Shown here in pieces: positions 35,699 to 45,229 of a stretch of 64,000 bases of DNA. This DNA is from Bacteroidota bacterium (GTDB lineage: Bacteria > Bacteroidota > Bacteroidia > Chitinophagales > Saprospiraceae), in assembly GCA_017857395.1 (NCBI GenBank), contig JAFMDF010000004.1, forward strand, positions 22,059 to 86,058. Reading direction: 5' to 3'. The notes beneath the pieces were generated by a model that saw nothing but the letters and a program-made list of their open reading frames with translations, had not been told where the DNA came from and did no database searches. Numbering within the stretch: the first letter of the stretch is position 1; each line of letters begins with the position of its first letter. A program made the translations under genes and the position numbers.

Positions 35699-37850
35699 TG
35701 AATAGTAATTTTAAGTTTTTCTGACCTTGACTTGTTTGTATATTAAAGAAATAAATGCCCTTTTCTGCCAATTGTTCATTTTGATTTGCTCCATTCCAAA
35801 TAAACTGGAAATCTTTTTCTCCGCTATTAACTTGTGGGTTAAATGTTTTAACAACTCTCCCTAATATATCATAAATATGGAATGAGATTTCTTTAGTATT
35901 TACTTTTTCACTAAGGCTTACTTTAATGGTTGTTTGTTCCCTAAAAGGATTTGGACTGGCAGTTATTTGAATTAAAGAATCAAGTAGGACTTCGCTAGTT
36001 GCGACCACTTGTTCTATATCCGTTTCATCTTCGCAATTTGTACAAACCTCTCCACCTTGTTCTACTTCTAAAGCAAGAAATGCGGTGTATAAAGATAATA
36101 CTCGATTGGCGATACTAAATTGCACGATTTCACTAATTGTTGCATTGTCTTGTACGGTTCTTTCCAAATTATTGACATGATTTCCTGCCCAAATAGTCGC
36201 CGTTTTTTCAGCTGCTAAATTTGAATTACTTTGGGTGATTTCAAAATCACCATTATACAATTTATCGGATACTAGCCCACTAGCTTGGACGATAAATGGA
36301 AAGATGCCTTGGTATTGACCAACTTGAACAAATGCTCGATTAAGTGGAATTAAGCCATTATCTCTTCGATTGGAATAACGATTATAACAAAAACCATTTT
36401 CCAAAGTCGTATGAATATCCATTTGCCCCTTTTGTGCGCTTATTTCTGTTAATAATTGTTCTCCGATTAAAGCAAAATTCCCATCATCTCTTACATTACT
36501 ATAATTAGCAGCCGTTAATCGACTAATGTTGGTATAGAAATATTGATTGCCCGAATACGGTTGATTCCCCAGCCAATATCTCCCATAATTTAAATCTTGA
36601 TAATCTAATACATTAACAGGAATTAATTGATTGCCCATTTGTTCGGTAATCTCCTGCAATAATAAATTGTCGCCATCCAAATCTCTAAATTGATTGGCAT
36701 TTGAAATCAATAATAAAGAAGCATTCGTTGGGTTTATCTTAGCAAATTCAACTGCTTTAAAAAATAGGCTTGGTTGATTACTATAGAGTTGTAAGGAACC
36801 AAGGTCTATATTGTCAAAAGCAGCGTCTATATTTTGGGCGCTCCCACTTATCCAAGTATCACTTAAGTTAGGCATTGCAGGGTTAGAAGTAATGATATTA
36901 AAAGAATCATTGACCGTCAGTTGTTTTTTCAATTGAGAAGCTATTTCAGACAACACTTGTTGAATAGGCATCGTGCTATTATTGGGTATGTAATCCAACA
37001 TAATAGCAACTTTGGTGTATTCATCTTTTGCAATAGAGAAAACTTCAGAAGGCAAAAAGGCTAATTGATAAAAATATTCTGTTCCTTTTTGTAATTGACT
37101 GAAATATATTCCTTCTTTTAAAGGAGATTTAAAAGCAAAATCAATACTATTAATGTCCCCAATAGGTACAGAGGCTAGATGAAAAGCCCCTAAATTAGGA
37201 TGCTGGACTGCTTCAAATATGGTCGCTGGTAATTGCAATAATTCAGGGTTCTCCCATTCATTTTCTGTAAAAGCTTGAATTTGAATTTTTTCTAAGGGTA
37301 CTTTAGAGGTTTTCAAAAATTGAATAGGTAAATTAACAGAAATATGGTCTGTCGTAAAATCAGCGGGCATTAAGTAAGTTACTTTAACCCTTCTGGTCGA
37401 ATCCGATTCCATTGGAAAAATTCTCAACTGATATTGAGTAGCACTTTCTTTGTATAAAATAGAAGGGTCTCTATTTCTTCCCACAATATCTTCATAAATA
37501 GTAGCCGCTGTCCACTTATCTATAATTTTTGCTTGAATAATATCTTCTCCTATCCACAACCAAGAATCATGTACGATAGCATTTTCTGGTAAGGTGAAAT
37601 TTAAAACAGCTTCTAGGTTAACACCTTCTTGATTGGCAAAGAAAGATGATTTGGCAGAAACCGTTAAATACATACCGACTTCCATGTAAACACCCCGAGG
37701 ATGAATAGTGAAACTCGCTTCTTCAATAGTACCTTGGTCGTCTTGCCACCGAATTTGAGGATTTAAGACGGTAATATTATCTAGTGCTTTGATTGTTGTA
37801 AAAGAAAGGCAAAATAGGAGGCATAAAAATGGGGTGAACTTGTTTTTCAT
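35691..37850 (-). CDS. VIT-domain surface protein with T9SS type A sorting domain
   Basis: 719 residues. Signal peptide ~1-22. A VIT (inter-alpha-trypsin inhibitor) domain lies at ~25-170 (EAVLNFTLPENAIVHDSWLW, IYEDIVGRNRDPSILY). A von Willebrand A-like region follows at ~280-460, although a clear DxSxS metal site is not visible (MLDYIPNNS). The C-terminal ~80 residues are a type IX sorting domain (ITASPNPFREQTTIKVSL, IYDILGRVVKTF, KGIYFFNIQTSQGQKNLKLLFIE), so it should be secreted through T9SS and anchored or released at the surface. A short CTNCEDET segment precedes that tail. Role unknown, possibly adhesion. Confidence 0.85.
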   Translation of the reverse strand: MKNKFTPFLCLLFCLSFTTIKALDNITVLNPQIRWQDDQGTIEEASFTIHPRGVYMEVGMYLTVSAKSSFFANQEGVNLEAVLNFTLPENAIVHDSWLWIGEDIIQAKIIDKWTAATIYEDIVGRNRDPSILYKESATQYQLRIFPMESDSTRRVKVTYLMPADFTTDHISVNLPIQFLKTSKVPLEKIQIQAFTENEWENPELLQLPATIFEAVQHPNLGAFHLASVPIGDINSIDFAFKSPLKEGIYFSQLQKGTEYFYQLAFLPSEVFSIAKDEYTKVAIMLDYIPNNSTMPIQQVLSEIASQLKKQLTVNDSFNIITSNPAMPNLSDTWISGSAQNIDAAFDNIDLGSLQLYSNQPSLFFKAVEFAKINPTNASLLLISNANQFRDLDGDNLLLQEITEQMGNQLIPVNVLDYQDLNYGRYWLGNQPYSGNQYFYTNISRLTAANYSNVRDDGNFALIGEQLLTEISAQKGQMDIHTTLENGFCYNRYSNRRDNGLIPLNRAFVQVGQYQGIFPFIVQASGLVSDKLYNGDFEITQSNSNLAAEKTATIWAGNHVNNLERTVQDNATISEIVQFSIANRVLSLYTAFLALEVEQGGEVCTNCEDETDIEQVVATSEVLLDSLIQITASPNPFREQTTIKVSLSEKVNTKEISFHIYDILGRVVKTFNPQVNSGEKDFQFIWNGANQNEQLAEKGIYFFNIQTSQGQKNLKLLFIE

Positions 37851-38156
37851 GATGGGTGCTGTTAACTGGTTATAAAATGCTACTAAAGAATTTGTATATA
37901 CCTTGTTTTACAAGTTATGCTTTCTTATAATGCTTTGCCTTTCCAATAGGTCGTGTAATGCTGACTTTGTCAGCTTACTTGCAGAATTAAGTACGAGGTT
38001 TAGTATCTAAATCCTACTTCATCAGAAATCTCCCAATCCACCCACCAAATACGACAACCCACCTTTTTTATACTAGCAAAACCCTCTTTTCTCCAACATT
38101 TTTGAGGTAATGTTATTTAAGAATTACCCGATTGTTTAATTAAAAATTACCCAAAA
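37851..38156. other. Divergent intergenic region before the TonB receptor
   Basis: About 306 bases. A small hairpin, GCTGAC-TTT-GTCAGC, lies near 37960, and the octamer AATTACCC occurs twice within 40 bases of the receptor start. No full promoter match. Confidence 0.5.
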
Positions 38157-40559
38157 ATGAGAAATCGTTTGTTGATTGTATGCGTAATGTTGGCCTTATT
38201 TGCCACAACGAGTATTGCCCAAACAACCCAAAATGTCAAAGGAACTATCCTTGATAAACAATCTGAAATGCCCTTAATCGGAGCAACGATTGAATTATTA
38301 GACACCGACAATGGAACCGTAACTGACATTGATGGTTATTTCCGCTTAGAGAATGTGCCAGTAGGCAGACAGTCTTTTCGAGTCAGTTATTTAGGCTATA
38401 ATTCCATCACTTTACCGAATATGGAAGTGCGAGCTGGAAAGGAATTACTACTGGAGATTGCTTTAGAAGAATCCGTTGAAAAACTAGCTGAAATAGTCGT
38501 AACGGCAGAAGTTGCAAAAGACAAAGCCCAAAATGAATTGGCAACTTTATCTGCCAGAACTTTTAGCGTAGAGGACGTAACTCGTTATTCTGGTGGGCGA
38601 AGTGATGTTGCACGTTTAGCGGCTAACTTTGCTGGCGTTAGTACGTCTGATGATAGTCGAAATGATATTGTGATTAGAGGTAATTCTCCAAGTGGCGTTT
38701 TGTGGCGATTAGAAGGTGTCCCGATTCCCAATCCAAACCATTTTTCTACCTTAGGCACAACAGGCGGCCCTGTTTCTGCTTTGAACCCGAATCTTTTAAA
38801 AAATTCTGATTTTATCACCTCTGCTTTCCCTGCTGAATATGGGAATGCTTTAGCGGGTGTGTTCGATTTAGGCTTTAGAAGTGGCAATCGAGATGAACAT
38901 GAATTTATGTTTCAAACAGGTGCAGTTAGTGGTATTGAAGCGATGGCAGAGGGACCGATTAATCAAGCAAAAGGTAGTTCCTATTTAGTGGCAGGTCGGT
39001 ATGCTTTTACAGGCTTGGCGACTACTTTAGGTTTAGATATTGGTACGAACGCTGTACCAAATTACCGTGACCTTGCTTTTAAAATTGATTTTGGTAAAAC
39101 TAAAATTGGTAAGCTAACCTTATTTGGTATTGGAGGTTCAAGTGATATTGATTTTTTACACGATGAAGTAGACGAAACTGATTTATTTGCCGCAGCGGAT
39201 GAAGATGCCTATGCGACTTCTCAATTTGGGGTTGTTGGCTTGAAACATAATTTATTAATTGATGATAAAACTTACGTTAGAACGATTGTATCTTTTTCCA
39301 CCGCAGGTAATGTTTTTGACCAATTTCGCTTTTTTAATATGGATACAGACGAAGAGAAAAGAATCAAATATTTTGAAACCGATAATACCGAAAACCGCAT
39401 CTCCTTTTCTTCTTTTGTCAATCGGAAATTTAATGCTAAATGGACGATTCGAGCAGGTGTTTTAGTAGAAAAATTTAATAGTAATTTAAGTGCCAATACC
39501 AGAGAAAATCGACCTGATAGAGATGAAGATGGAAATCCAGATTGGGCAACCCTTTATGATTTTGATGGCAATGCTACTTTAGCGCAAGTGTATGCCCAAA
39601 CGCAGTATAAACTTTCTAAGAAATGGACGTTAAATGCTGGGCTACATCTCCAATATTATGATTTAAACGAAAAAACAGCAGTAGAACCAAGGGCTGCGGT
39701 AAACTACCACGTTAATGAAAATCAAACCATTAATTTGGGCTATGGTTTACACCACCAAACTCAACCGATTCCGATTCAATTATTAGAAGAAGAAATACGC
39801 TCAGGCGTTTTTGAACAGACTAATATAGATTTAGATTTCACCCAAAGTCATCATTTTGTTTTGGGATATGATGTTAAATTGGGCAATAACTGGCGGACTA
39901 AATTAGAAGCCTATTATCAAGATATTAATAAGGTGCCTGTGGAACGATTTACTAGTAGTTTTTCTATTTTGAATATCGGTGATGATTTTGGTTTTCCAGA
40001 AGATGTTTTTAATCTAGAAAATACAGGAACGGGTTCTAATCGAGGTATTGAATTAACTATTGAACGTTTTTTTAGCAAAGGCTTTTACAGCTTAATTACC
40101 ACTTCTATTTTTGATTCTAAATACAAAGGTAGCGATGGTATTGAACGAAATACCGCTTTCAATAATGGATATGTGGTCAATATTTTAGCAGGGAAAGAAT
40201 TCAAATTTAAACCAGAAAGTCGCTATACTTTTACTTTTGATACGAAATTAACGACTGCTGGTGGTCGATATTATACGCCTACAAATTTAGCGCAATCTAA
40301 ACTAGAACAAAGAGAAGTTAAGCAAGAGGAACTAGCTTTTTCCGAGCGGTTTGACCCGTATTTTAGGTTTGATGTAAAATTTGGGTTTAAAGTAAACAGT
40401 AAAAAACGCAAAGTCTCTCATCAGTTTTTTATGGATATTCAAAACGTAACGAATCGAGAAAATATCTTTGCTCGACGTTATAACCGACAAACAAATCAAG
40501 TGAACAATGCTTATCAATTAGGCTTTTTTCCTGACTTTATGTATCGGATTCAGTTTTAG
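38157..40559 (+). CDS. TonB-dependent receptor with carboxypeptidase-like domain
   Basis: 800 residues. Signal peptide ~1-21 (cleavage near SIAQ). A carboxypeptidase D regulatory-like domain (~25-110; VKGTILDKQSEMPLIGATIELL) precedes the plug (~120-240; VIRGNSPSGVLWRLEGVPIPNP) and a 22-strand-type barrel ending with YRIQF, an aromatic C-terminus expected for BAM insertion. It imports a ligand using ExbBD/TonB energy. There is no SusD-like partner next to it, so the ligand may be a siderophore, metal or small compound rather than a glycan. Confidence 0.92.
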   Translation: MRNRLLIVCVMLALFATTSIAQTTQNVKGTILDKQSEMPLIGATIELLDTDNGTVTDIDGYFRLENVPVGRQSFRVSYLGYNSITLPNMEVRAGKELLLEIALEESVEKLAEIVVTAEVAKDKAQNELATLSARTFSVEDVTRYSGGRSDVARLAANFAGVSTSDDSRNDIVIRGNSPSGVLWRLEGVPIPNPNHFSTLGTTGGPVSALNPNLLKNSDFITSAFPAEYGNALAGVFDLGFRSGNRDEHEFMFQTGAVSGIEAMAEGPINQAKGSSYLVAGRYAFTGLATTLGLDIGTNAVPNYRDLAFKIDFGKTKIGKLTLFGIGGSSDIDFLHDEVDETDLFAAADEDAYATSQFGVVGLKHNLLIDDKTYVRTIVSFSTAGNVFDQFRFFNMDTDEEKRIKYFETDNTENRISFSSFVNRKFNAKWTIRAGVLVEKFNSNLSANTRENRPDRDEDGNPDWATLYDFDGNATLAQVYAQTQYKLSKKWTLNAGLHLQYYDLNEKTAVEPRAAVNYHVNENQTINLGYGLHHQTQPIPIQLLEEEIRSGVFEQTNIDLDFTQSHHFVLGYDVKLGNNWRTKLEAYYQDINKVPVERFTSSFSILNIGDDFGFPEDVFNLENTGTGSNRGIELTIERFFSKGFYSLITTSIFDSKYKGSDGIERNTAFNNGYVVNILAGKEFKFKPESRYTFTFDTKLTTAGGRYYTPTNLAQSKLEQREVKQEELAFSERFDPYFRFDVKFGFKVNSKKRKVSHQFFMDIQNVTNRENIFARRYNRQTNQVNNAYQLGFFPDFMYRIQF

Positions 40560-40560
40560 T

Positions 40561-40717
40561 GATGAGTTATAAGTGGTGAGTTATGAATAGGGTTCAGAAG
40601 CACAATTTAATGTTTGTCAATAAAATAATTTCGAGTAGCGTTAAAAAATGGCTAATATTCTGTAGTTTGTCACTAAATCAAAAAAATTATAACTCATCAT
40701 TCATCACTCATAACTAA
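40561..40717. repeat. Period-7 inverted repeat (GATGAGT/TATAAGT words)
   Basis: Left arm 40561-40587 (GATGAGT, TATAAGT, GGTGAGT, TATGAAT) begins one base after the receptor stop codon. Right arm 40687-40717 (AACTCAT, CATTCAT, CACTCAT, AACTAA) ends five bases before the next ATG. GATGAGTTATAA pairs perfectly with TTATAACTCATC. Confidence 0.85.
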
Positions 40718-40722
40718 AAAAG

Positions 40723-41136
40723 ATGACACCAGCACTTGTATTCTCTATCTGTAGTCAATTGGTTTTGCCTCAATGGTTATTAATGATAGTCGCGCCAAAA
40801 TGGAAATGGACGCAAAAGTTAGTCGCTTCTCGGATTATTCCTTTTATACTAGCGATCGTTTACGCTTACTATATCCTAACTTCTTTTGGAAGTGCAGAAG
40901 GTGGTGGATTTGGAACTCTAGAGGAAGTGATGCAATTGTTTACGGTAGAAGGCATGGTGTTAGCAGGCTGGATTCATTACTTGGCTTTTGATTTATTAAT
41001 CGGCAGTTGGGTATTGACGACTGCGCAGAAAAAAGGAATTCATCACGCTTTGGTGATTCCTTGCTTGATTGGTTGTTTTATATTAGGCCCAATCGGCTTT
41101 TTAGTCTTCTGGGCAATTTGTAAGTTTAAAGAATAG
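40723..41136 (+). CDS. ABA4-like membrane protein
   Basis: 137 residues with four predicted helices. The motifs LVLPQWLLMIVAPKWKWT near the N-terminus, GWIHYLAFDLLIGSWV (~83) and the C-terminal GPIGFLVFWAICKF match the ABA4-like family (named for a plant neoxanthin-synthesis factor). Bacterial members sit near carotenoid or membrane functions but their activity is unknown. No carotenoid gene is adjacent. Confidence 0.83.
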   Translation: MTPALVFSICSQLVLPQWLLMIVAPKWKWTQKLVASRIIPFILAIVYAYYILTSFGSAEGGGFGTLEEVMQLFTVEGMVLAGWIHYLAFDLLIGSWVLTTAQKKGIHHALVIPCLIGCFILGPIGFLVFWAICKFKE

Positions 41137-41139
41137 CAG

Positions 41140-41176
41140 TTATACACATAGTTATCCACAGATGTTTATAAGTGTG
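41140..41176. promoter_or_regulatory. DnaA-box-like cluster
   Basis: TTATCCACA (41152-41160) is a perfect DnaA-box consensus. A near match TTATACACA lies at 41140-41148, and TGTGGATTA just downstream could pair with the box as a hairpin. Three sites in a 64-base gap is more than expected by chance, but no replication gene is near. It may be only another variant of the local period-7/8 arrays. Confidence 0.4.
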
Positions 41177-41200
41177 GATTAGTACTTTAAAATTTAAACA

Positions 41201-41971
41201 ATGACCATTTTTAATAAATCCACCAATGCCTTAAAATGGTGTACTTATGCTAACCTAAGTATGTTAGCATTTTGCTTAATAGCCATGTTTGTAGATGATC
41301 GTATGCTACTAGGGGAAAGTGTCTGGCTAAAACCGACAAAATTTGCGGTTTCTATTGCTGTTTATTGTGTGACGATTGCTTTATTATTTCAAGTTTATCC
41401 TTATTCTGACCAACTCAAAAAATGGTTATCTAGGACTATTGGATGGGTATTAATACTAGAAATTCCTTTAGTCATGGTACAAGCAGGAAGAGGGGTACGG
41501 TCGCATTTTAATACGGAAACTGGTTTGGATAGTATGATTTTCGGTTGGATGGGTATCTTGATTTTCATTAATACTTTGGTTTTGTTTATTCTAATGGTTA
41601 CTGCATTTTTTAAAAAACTGAATACTACTATACTCATGCAGCGAGCGATCCAATTTGGTTGGTTAGGCATGATTGTTTCTATTGCAGCAGGTCAAATAAT
41701 GATAGCTAATATGGGACATTCTGTGGGTGTACCTGATGGTGGCGCAGGAATGCCTGTGACCCATTGGAGTACGGAAGGAGGCGATTGGCGAGCAGTACAT
41801 TTTTTAGGAATGCACGGCATACAAATTTTGCCTTTACTGGCTTATTTTTTGGAAAAGAATGTTTGGAAAAACAGTCGGTTGATTATTTGGGGAGTGGGGA
41901 TGATTTATTTGACGTTTATTGGTTGGATTTTCATGCGAACTCAGGCAGGCATTCCTTTTTTGACTATTTAA
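41201..41971 (+). CDS. Hypothetical membrane protein, 256 aa
   Basis: Seven or so hydrophobic segments spread over 256 residues, starting after ~15 residues. Conserved-looking polar stretches are VWLKPTKFAVSIAVYC (~46), QAGRGVRSHFNTET (~95) and GDWRAVHFLGMHGIQILP (~198), the last with two His. The layout suggests a small enzyme or heme-related membrane protein but I recognise no family. Same strand as the ABA4-like gene. Confidence 0.6.
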   Translation: MTIFNKSTNALKWCTYANLSMLAFCLIAMFVDDRMLLGESVWLKPTKFAVSIAVYCVTIALLFQVYPYSDQLKKWLSRTIGWVLILEIPLVMVQAGRGVRSHFNTETGLDSMIFGWMGILIFINTLVLFILMVTAFFKKLNTTILMQRAIQFGWLGMIVSIAAGQIMIANMGHSVGVPDGGAGMPVTHWSTEGGDWRAVHFLGMHGIQILPLLAYFLEKNVWKNSRLIIWGVGMIYLTFIGWIFMRTQAGIPFLTI

Positions 41972-42012
41972 ACTGGTAACAAAGAAATCTTATTCCAGAC
42001 AAACGACATAAA

Positions 42013-43068
42013 ATGACAACAGCAACTGACAAAGAAGACAAATGGAAATACATCGGATTTAATGACATTTGGTTTATTATTATAGGTATTCCTTTGGTCA
42101 GTTTTTTTTTGGCGATTCTTTTTTTTAATAAATTGGATGAAACTTGGGTGCTGTTTGTTAAAAGAGGGATTGGTGGCTTTTCTTTTACTGCTATGTACTG
42201 GCTGGGGTTAAGGTATTTAATGTTATTTCTGCGTAAGCGATATGATGGGCTTGAACATACTATGAAACGATTAATTATAGTTGCATTGACGATTATATTA
42301 ATTGGACCTTTAGCTAGTGGACTCTTAGATTTTATACTAGATTTTTTAGCCAACTTAGTCAATTATGAACGGATGGACCAAGGCGAAAACAATAAAATAT
42401 TGCCAATTTACTTTGTTTGTTTTTTTATGATAGCCGTCTATGAAGCTATTTATTTTTATTACCAATTAAAGCAATCCATTGAAGAACGAGAACAAGCCAA
42501 ACAAGCACAAATTCATTCAGAATTAGCTGGATTGAGAAATCAAGTTAATCCACATTTTTTGTTCAATAGTATGAATACGCTGATGAATATTGTAATAGAA
42601 GACCAGCAATTAGCGGTTAGTTTTTTAAAAAAATTGTCTAAGGTTTATCGCTATGTTTTAGAAAATAGAGAAGCTCAAACTATTCCGCTTAGTCAAGAAT
42701 TAGATTTTATCCATTCTTATGTTTTTTTACAAAAAGAACGGTTTAAAGGAAGTTTAGAAGTAGAAATTGATATTGCAGACTCCTATTTAGACCAACATAT
42801 TATTCCGTTGAGTTTGCAAATTTTATTTGAAAATGCTATCAAACACAACGTCATTTCCAGAAAAAAACCACTATTAATTGAAGTCGCTGTAAATAATGGA
42901 AAATTAATGATTCGCAATAATTTACAGCTAAAAGAACAAGTAATGGATTCTACAAAAGTGGGTTTAGAAAATATAAAAACCCGTTACCGTTTTTTTACAG
43001 AGGAGACGGTTGATATTCAAGAGGATGAACAATATTTCGCTGTAGCCATTCCTCTATTGGTAGCTTGA
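42013..43068 (+). CDS. LytS-type sensor histidine kinase
   Basis: 351 residues. Four membrane helices (~20-150) are followed by a short coiled coil (~155-172) and a His_kinase domain with the phospho-acceptor His181 in NQVNPHFLFNSMNTL. An ATPase domain (~270-345) carries LFENAIKHNV and GLENIKTRY. It phosphorylates the LytTR regulator encoded 44 bases downstream. No periplasmic domain of size is present, so sensing is probably in the membrane. Confidence 0.93.
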   Translation: MTTATDKEDKWKYIGFNDIWFIIIGIPLVSFFLAILFFNKLDETWVLFVKRGIGGFSFTAMYWLGLRYLMLFLRKRYDGLEHTMKRLIIVALTIILIGPLASGLLDFILDFLANLVNYERMDQGENNKILPIYFVCFFMIAVYEAIYFYYQLKQSIEEREQAKQAQIHSELAGLRNQVNPHFLFNSMNTLMNIVIEDQQLAVSFLKKLSKVYRYVLENREAQTIPLSQELDFIHSYVFLQKERFKGSLEVEIDIADSYLDQHIIPLSLQILFENAIKHNVISRKKPLLIEVAVNNGKLMIRNNLQLKEQVMDSTKVGLENIKTRYRFFTEETVDIQEDEQYFAVAIPLLVA

Positions 43069-43112
43069 CCTCCTTTATACCTCTGAACCCCTGAACCCTT
43101 AAACCTTTCATT
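43068..43112. repeat. Period-7/8 single arm (CTGAACC words)
   Basis: CCTCTGA, ACCCCTGA, ACCCTTAA, ACCTTTCA fill the whole gap between the kinase stop and the LytTR ATG. There is no inverted partner. Confidence 0.6.
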
Positions 43113-43874
43113 ATGAAAATACTAATCATAGAAGACGAGTACCACGCTCAAAAATATTTATCGAATCTACTAAAAGAAATCATTCCAACTGCTCAAATTT
43201 TGGATATGCTGGACAGCGTAGAAGATGCCGTTGATTGGTTTAACGAGTATTCTTCACCTGATTTAATTTTTATGGATATTCAATTGGCAGATGGTTTGAG
43301 TTTTAATATTTTTAAAAAGGTAGAGGTGAACGCGCCTGTTATTTTTACAACTGCTTTTGACCAATATGCGCTACAAGCTTTTAAGGTGAATAGTGTAGAT
43401 TATCTATTAAAACCAATTGACGAAGTAGATTTACAAAAAGCCATTGATAAATACCAACAGATTTATGAAACGAATGCTACTTTTAATCAAGCAAGTTTAT
43501 TAAAAGTCATCAATAGTTTTCAACAAAAAGAAAAATTTCGGCAACGTTTTCTAATCAAACAAGGGAAAGATTTTATTTATTTGCCAGTAGAAGAAGTCGC
43601 TTATTTATACTCAGCGGATGGCATGACTTTTATTATAGATAAACATAAAAAACGGCATTTATTGGATACCACTTTGGATGCTATTGAAAAGGAATTGAAT
43701 CCTAAAAACTTCTATCGGATTAGCCGCAAACAAATCATTCATATCCAATCAGTAGCTAAAATTTTTACCTATTTTAATCACCGTTTGAAATTAGAATTAA
43801 AACCTGAAAGTAAAGTCGAGGCTATTGTAAGTCGAGAGCGAGTGAAGGAATTTAAAGCTTGGTTGGATAGGTAA
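43113..43874 (+). CDS. LytTR-family response regulator
   Basis: 253 residues. The receiver domain (~1-120) has acidic EDE at 7-9, the phospho-acceptor Asp55 (LIFMD) and Lys101 (YLLKP). The LytTR DNA-binding domain (~145-250) starts RFLIKQGKDFIYLPVEEVAYLYS and ends with FYRISRKQIIH and the SRERVKEFKAWL tail. LytTR proteins bind direct repeats of short imperfect motifs in promoters. Partner of the LytS-type kinase upstream. Confidence 0.94.
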   Translation: MKILIIEDEYHAQKYLSNLLKEIIPTAQILDMLDSVEDAVDWFNEYSSPDLIFMDIQLADGLSFNIFKKVEVNAPVIFTTAFDQYALQAFKVNSVDYLLKPIDEVDLQKAIDKYQQIYETNATFNQASLLKVINSFQQKEKFRQRFLIKQGKDFIYLPVEEVAYLYSADGMTFIIDKHKKRHLLDTTLDAIEKELNPKNFYRISRKQIIHIQSVAKIFTYFNHRLKLELKPESKVEAIVSRERVKEFKAWLDR

Positions 43875-43981
43875 CATTCCATTCAACTTGTTTTTTCGAC
43901 AGTTCACCAGCTAAACAGCGTTTTTAAAAGTTTATCCTCTTAATTTTAGTAAGCGTTCACACCCTACTAAATTTTAAACCT

Positions 43982-45142
43982 ATGATTTCCTTTATACAAT
44001 CTCAAAAATTCAAGGCTGGTCTTCCCACCGTTTTGTTGATTACTTTTTTGTGGTTATTAATTGGCACAGCAGAAGTTGGATTTGATTATTTGAATTTCTT
44101 TCAACATGATTTATATCCTGAGCATTATAATGTTTGGTTAACCCTAAAATCCAATTTAATCGGTATTGGTATTGCCGCATTTTTAGCAGGAGCTTTATTT
44201 GTTTATTGGGTAAATGATAATTTACAACACCATTGTTACGGAAAAGTATTATGGATTATTTTTTGGTATTATAATGTCATTTTCTTCTTTGCATTAGTTG
44301 TTGGTTCAGCAGCTTATAATTGCGAAATGAATGATTTAATGGGGATGAATTCTAATGTTTTTTTGGGCGTTTGGAGCTATATTTTAGAATTTAAGTTTAT
44401 CCGTCCTTATTTCTTTTGGGCAATTATTTCTTTACTGACGATGATTGCTTTGCAAGTCAATGATAAATATGGGGCAGGTGTCTTTTGGGCTTTTTTAAGA
44501 GGAGATTATTTTCAACCTAAAAAGGAGGAACGCATTTTTATGTTCTTAGATTTACGAGGGTCAACGACCATTGCGGAGAAAATAGGGGCCGAATTATATT
44601 TCGATTTTATCCGAGATTTTTTCAAAGATGTCACCCCAAGTATTTTAGCCCATAAAGGCGAAATTTATCAATACGTGGGCGATGAAGTAATTGTAAGTTG
44701 GAGAAAAGAAAGTGGCCTAGAAAATGAACGTGCGTTGAACTGCTTTTTTGAAATAGAGCAGGCAATTGCTGAAAAGGAAAAGGACTATCTAACCAAATAC
44801 GGCGTTATACCTTCTTTTAAAGCAGGTCTTCATATTGGCACAGCGATGATTGGAGAAATCGGTGTGATTAAAAAGGATATTGCTTTTTCTGGTGATGTCT
44901 TGAATACCACTTCTAGAATACAAACTCGTTGTAATGAATTTGGCGTAGATTTATTGATTTCTGAAGAATTAGTCGATGCCTTAAACTTATCAGTATCAAA
45001 ATATCATACGCAAAAAATAGGGGAGGTGAATCTAAGAGGAAGGGCAAAAATGGTTACGCTATATACGGTTTCAAAGCGGGTGTTAGTCAAAAATATTGCC
45101 CCAATTATTAAGCGTAAACGGATTTGGGATTTTGCTTTTTGA
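43982..45142 (+). CDS. Membrane-bound class III adenylate/guanylate cyclase
   Basis: 386 residues. Four membrane helices (~18-165) precede a class III cyclase domain (~185-355): FMFLDLRGST with the first metal Asp, YQYVGDEVIVSW with the second, and AGLHIGTAMIGEIG. These metal sites look complete, so it should be active. Purine specificity cannot be called by eye. It lies 107 bases after the LytTR gene on the same strand and may share its signal. The product could feed cAMP/cGMP signalling, though no CRP is nearby. Confidence 0.88.
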   Translation: MISFIQSQKFKAGLPTVLLITFLWLLIGTAEVGFDYLNFFQHDLYPEHYNVWLTLKSNLIGIGIAAFLAGALFVYWVNDNLQHHCYGKVLWIIFWYYNVIFFFALVVGSAAYNCEMNDLMGMNSNVFLGVWSYILEFKFIRPYFFWAIISLLTMIALQVNDKYGAGVFWAFLRGDYFQPKKEERIFMFLDLRGSTTIAEKIGAELYFDFIRDFFKDVTPSILAHKGEIYQYVGDEVIVSWRKESGLENERALNCFFEIEQAIAEKEKDYLTKYGVIPSFKAGLHIGTAMIGEIGVIKKDIAFSGDVLNTTSRIQTRCNEFGVDLLISEELVDALNLSVSKYHTQKIGEVNLRGRAKMVTLYTVSKRVLVKNIAPIIKRKRIWDFAF

Positions 45143-45149
45143 AATATTA

Positions 45150-45219
45150 AAGTAGCTTAGACCTCTGGTCTGAGTAGCAATAAAGTACAATAATTCAGAT
45201 TAGAGGTCTAAGGTACTAT
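45150..45219. repeat. TCT-loop hairpin repeats, copies 2 and 3 (inverted pair)
   Basis: AAGTAGCTTAG, ACC, TCT, GGT, CTGAGT at 45150-45175 faces an inverted related copy at 45196-45218; their arms match at 20 of 23 bases. They lie between the convergent cyclase and AhpC-like stop codons. Copy 1 is at 15642-15667. Confidence 0.8.
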
Positions 45220-45229
45220 TATTGAAAAA

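Noticed and set aside
41140..41176. Chromosomal replication origin
   Set aside because: Two or three DnaA-box-like sites only, no AT-rich unwinding tract next to them and no dnaA, dnaN, gyrB or gidA neighbours. rsmG (gidB) at 46565 is near, but that alone is not enough.
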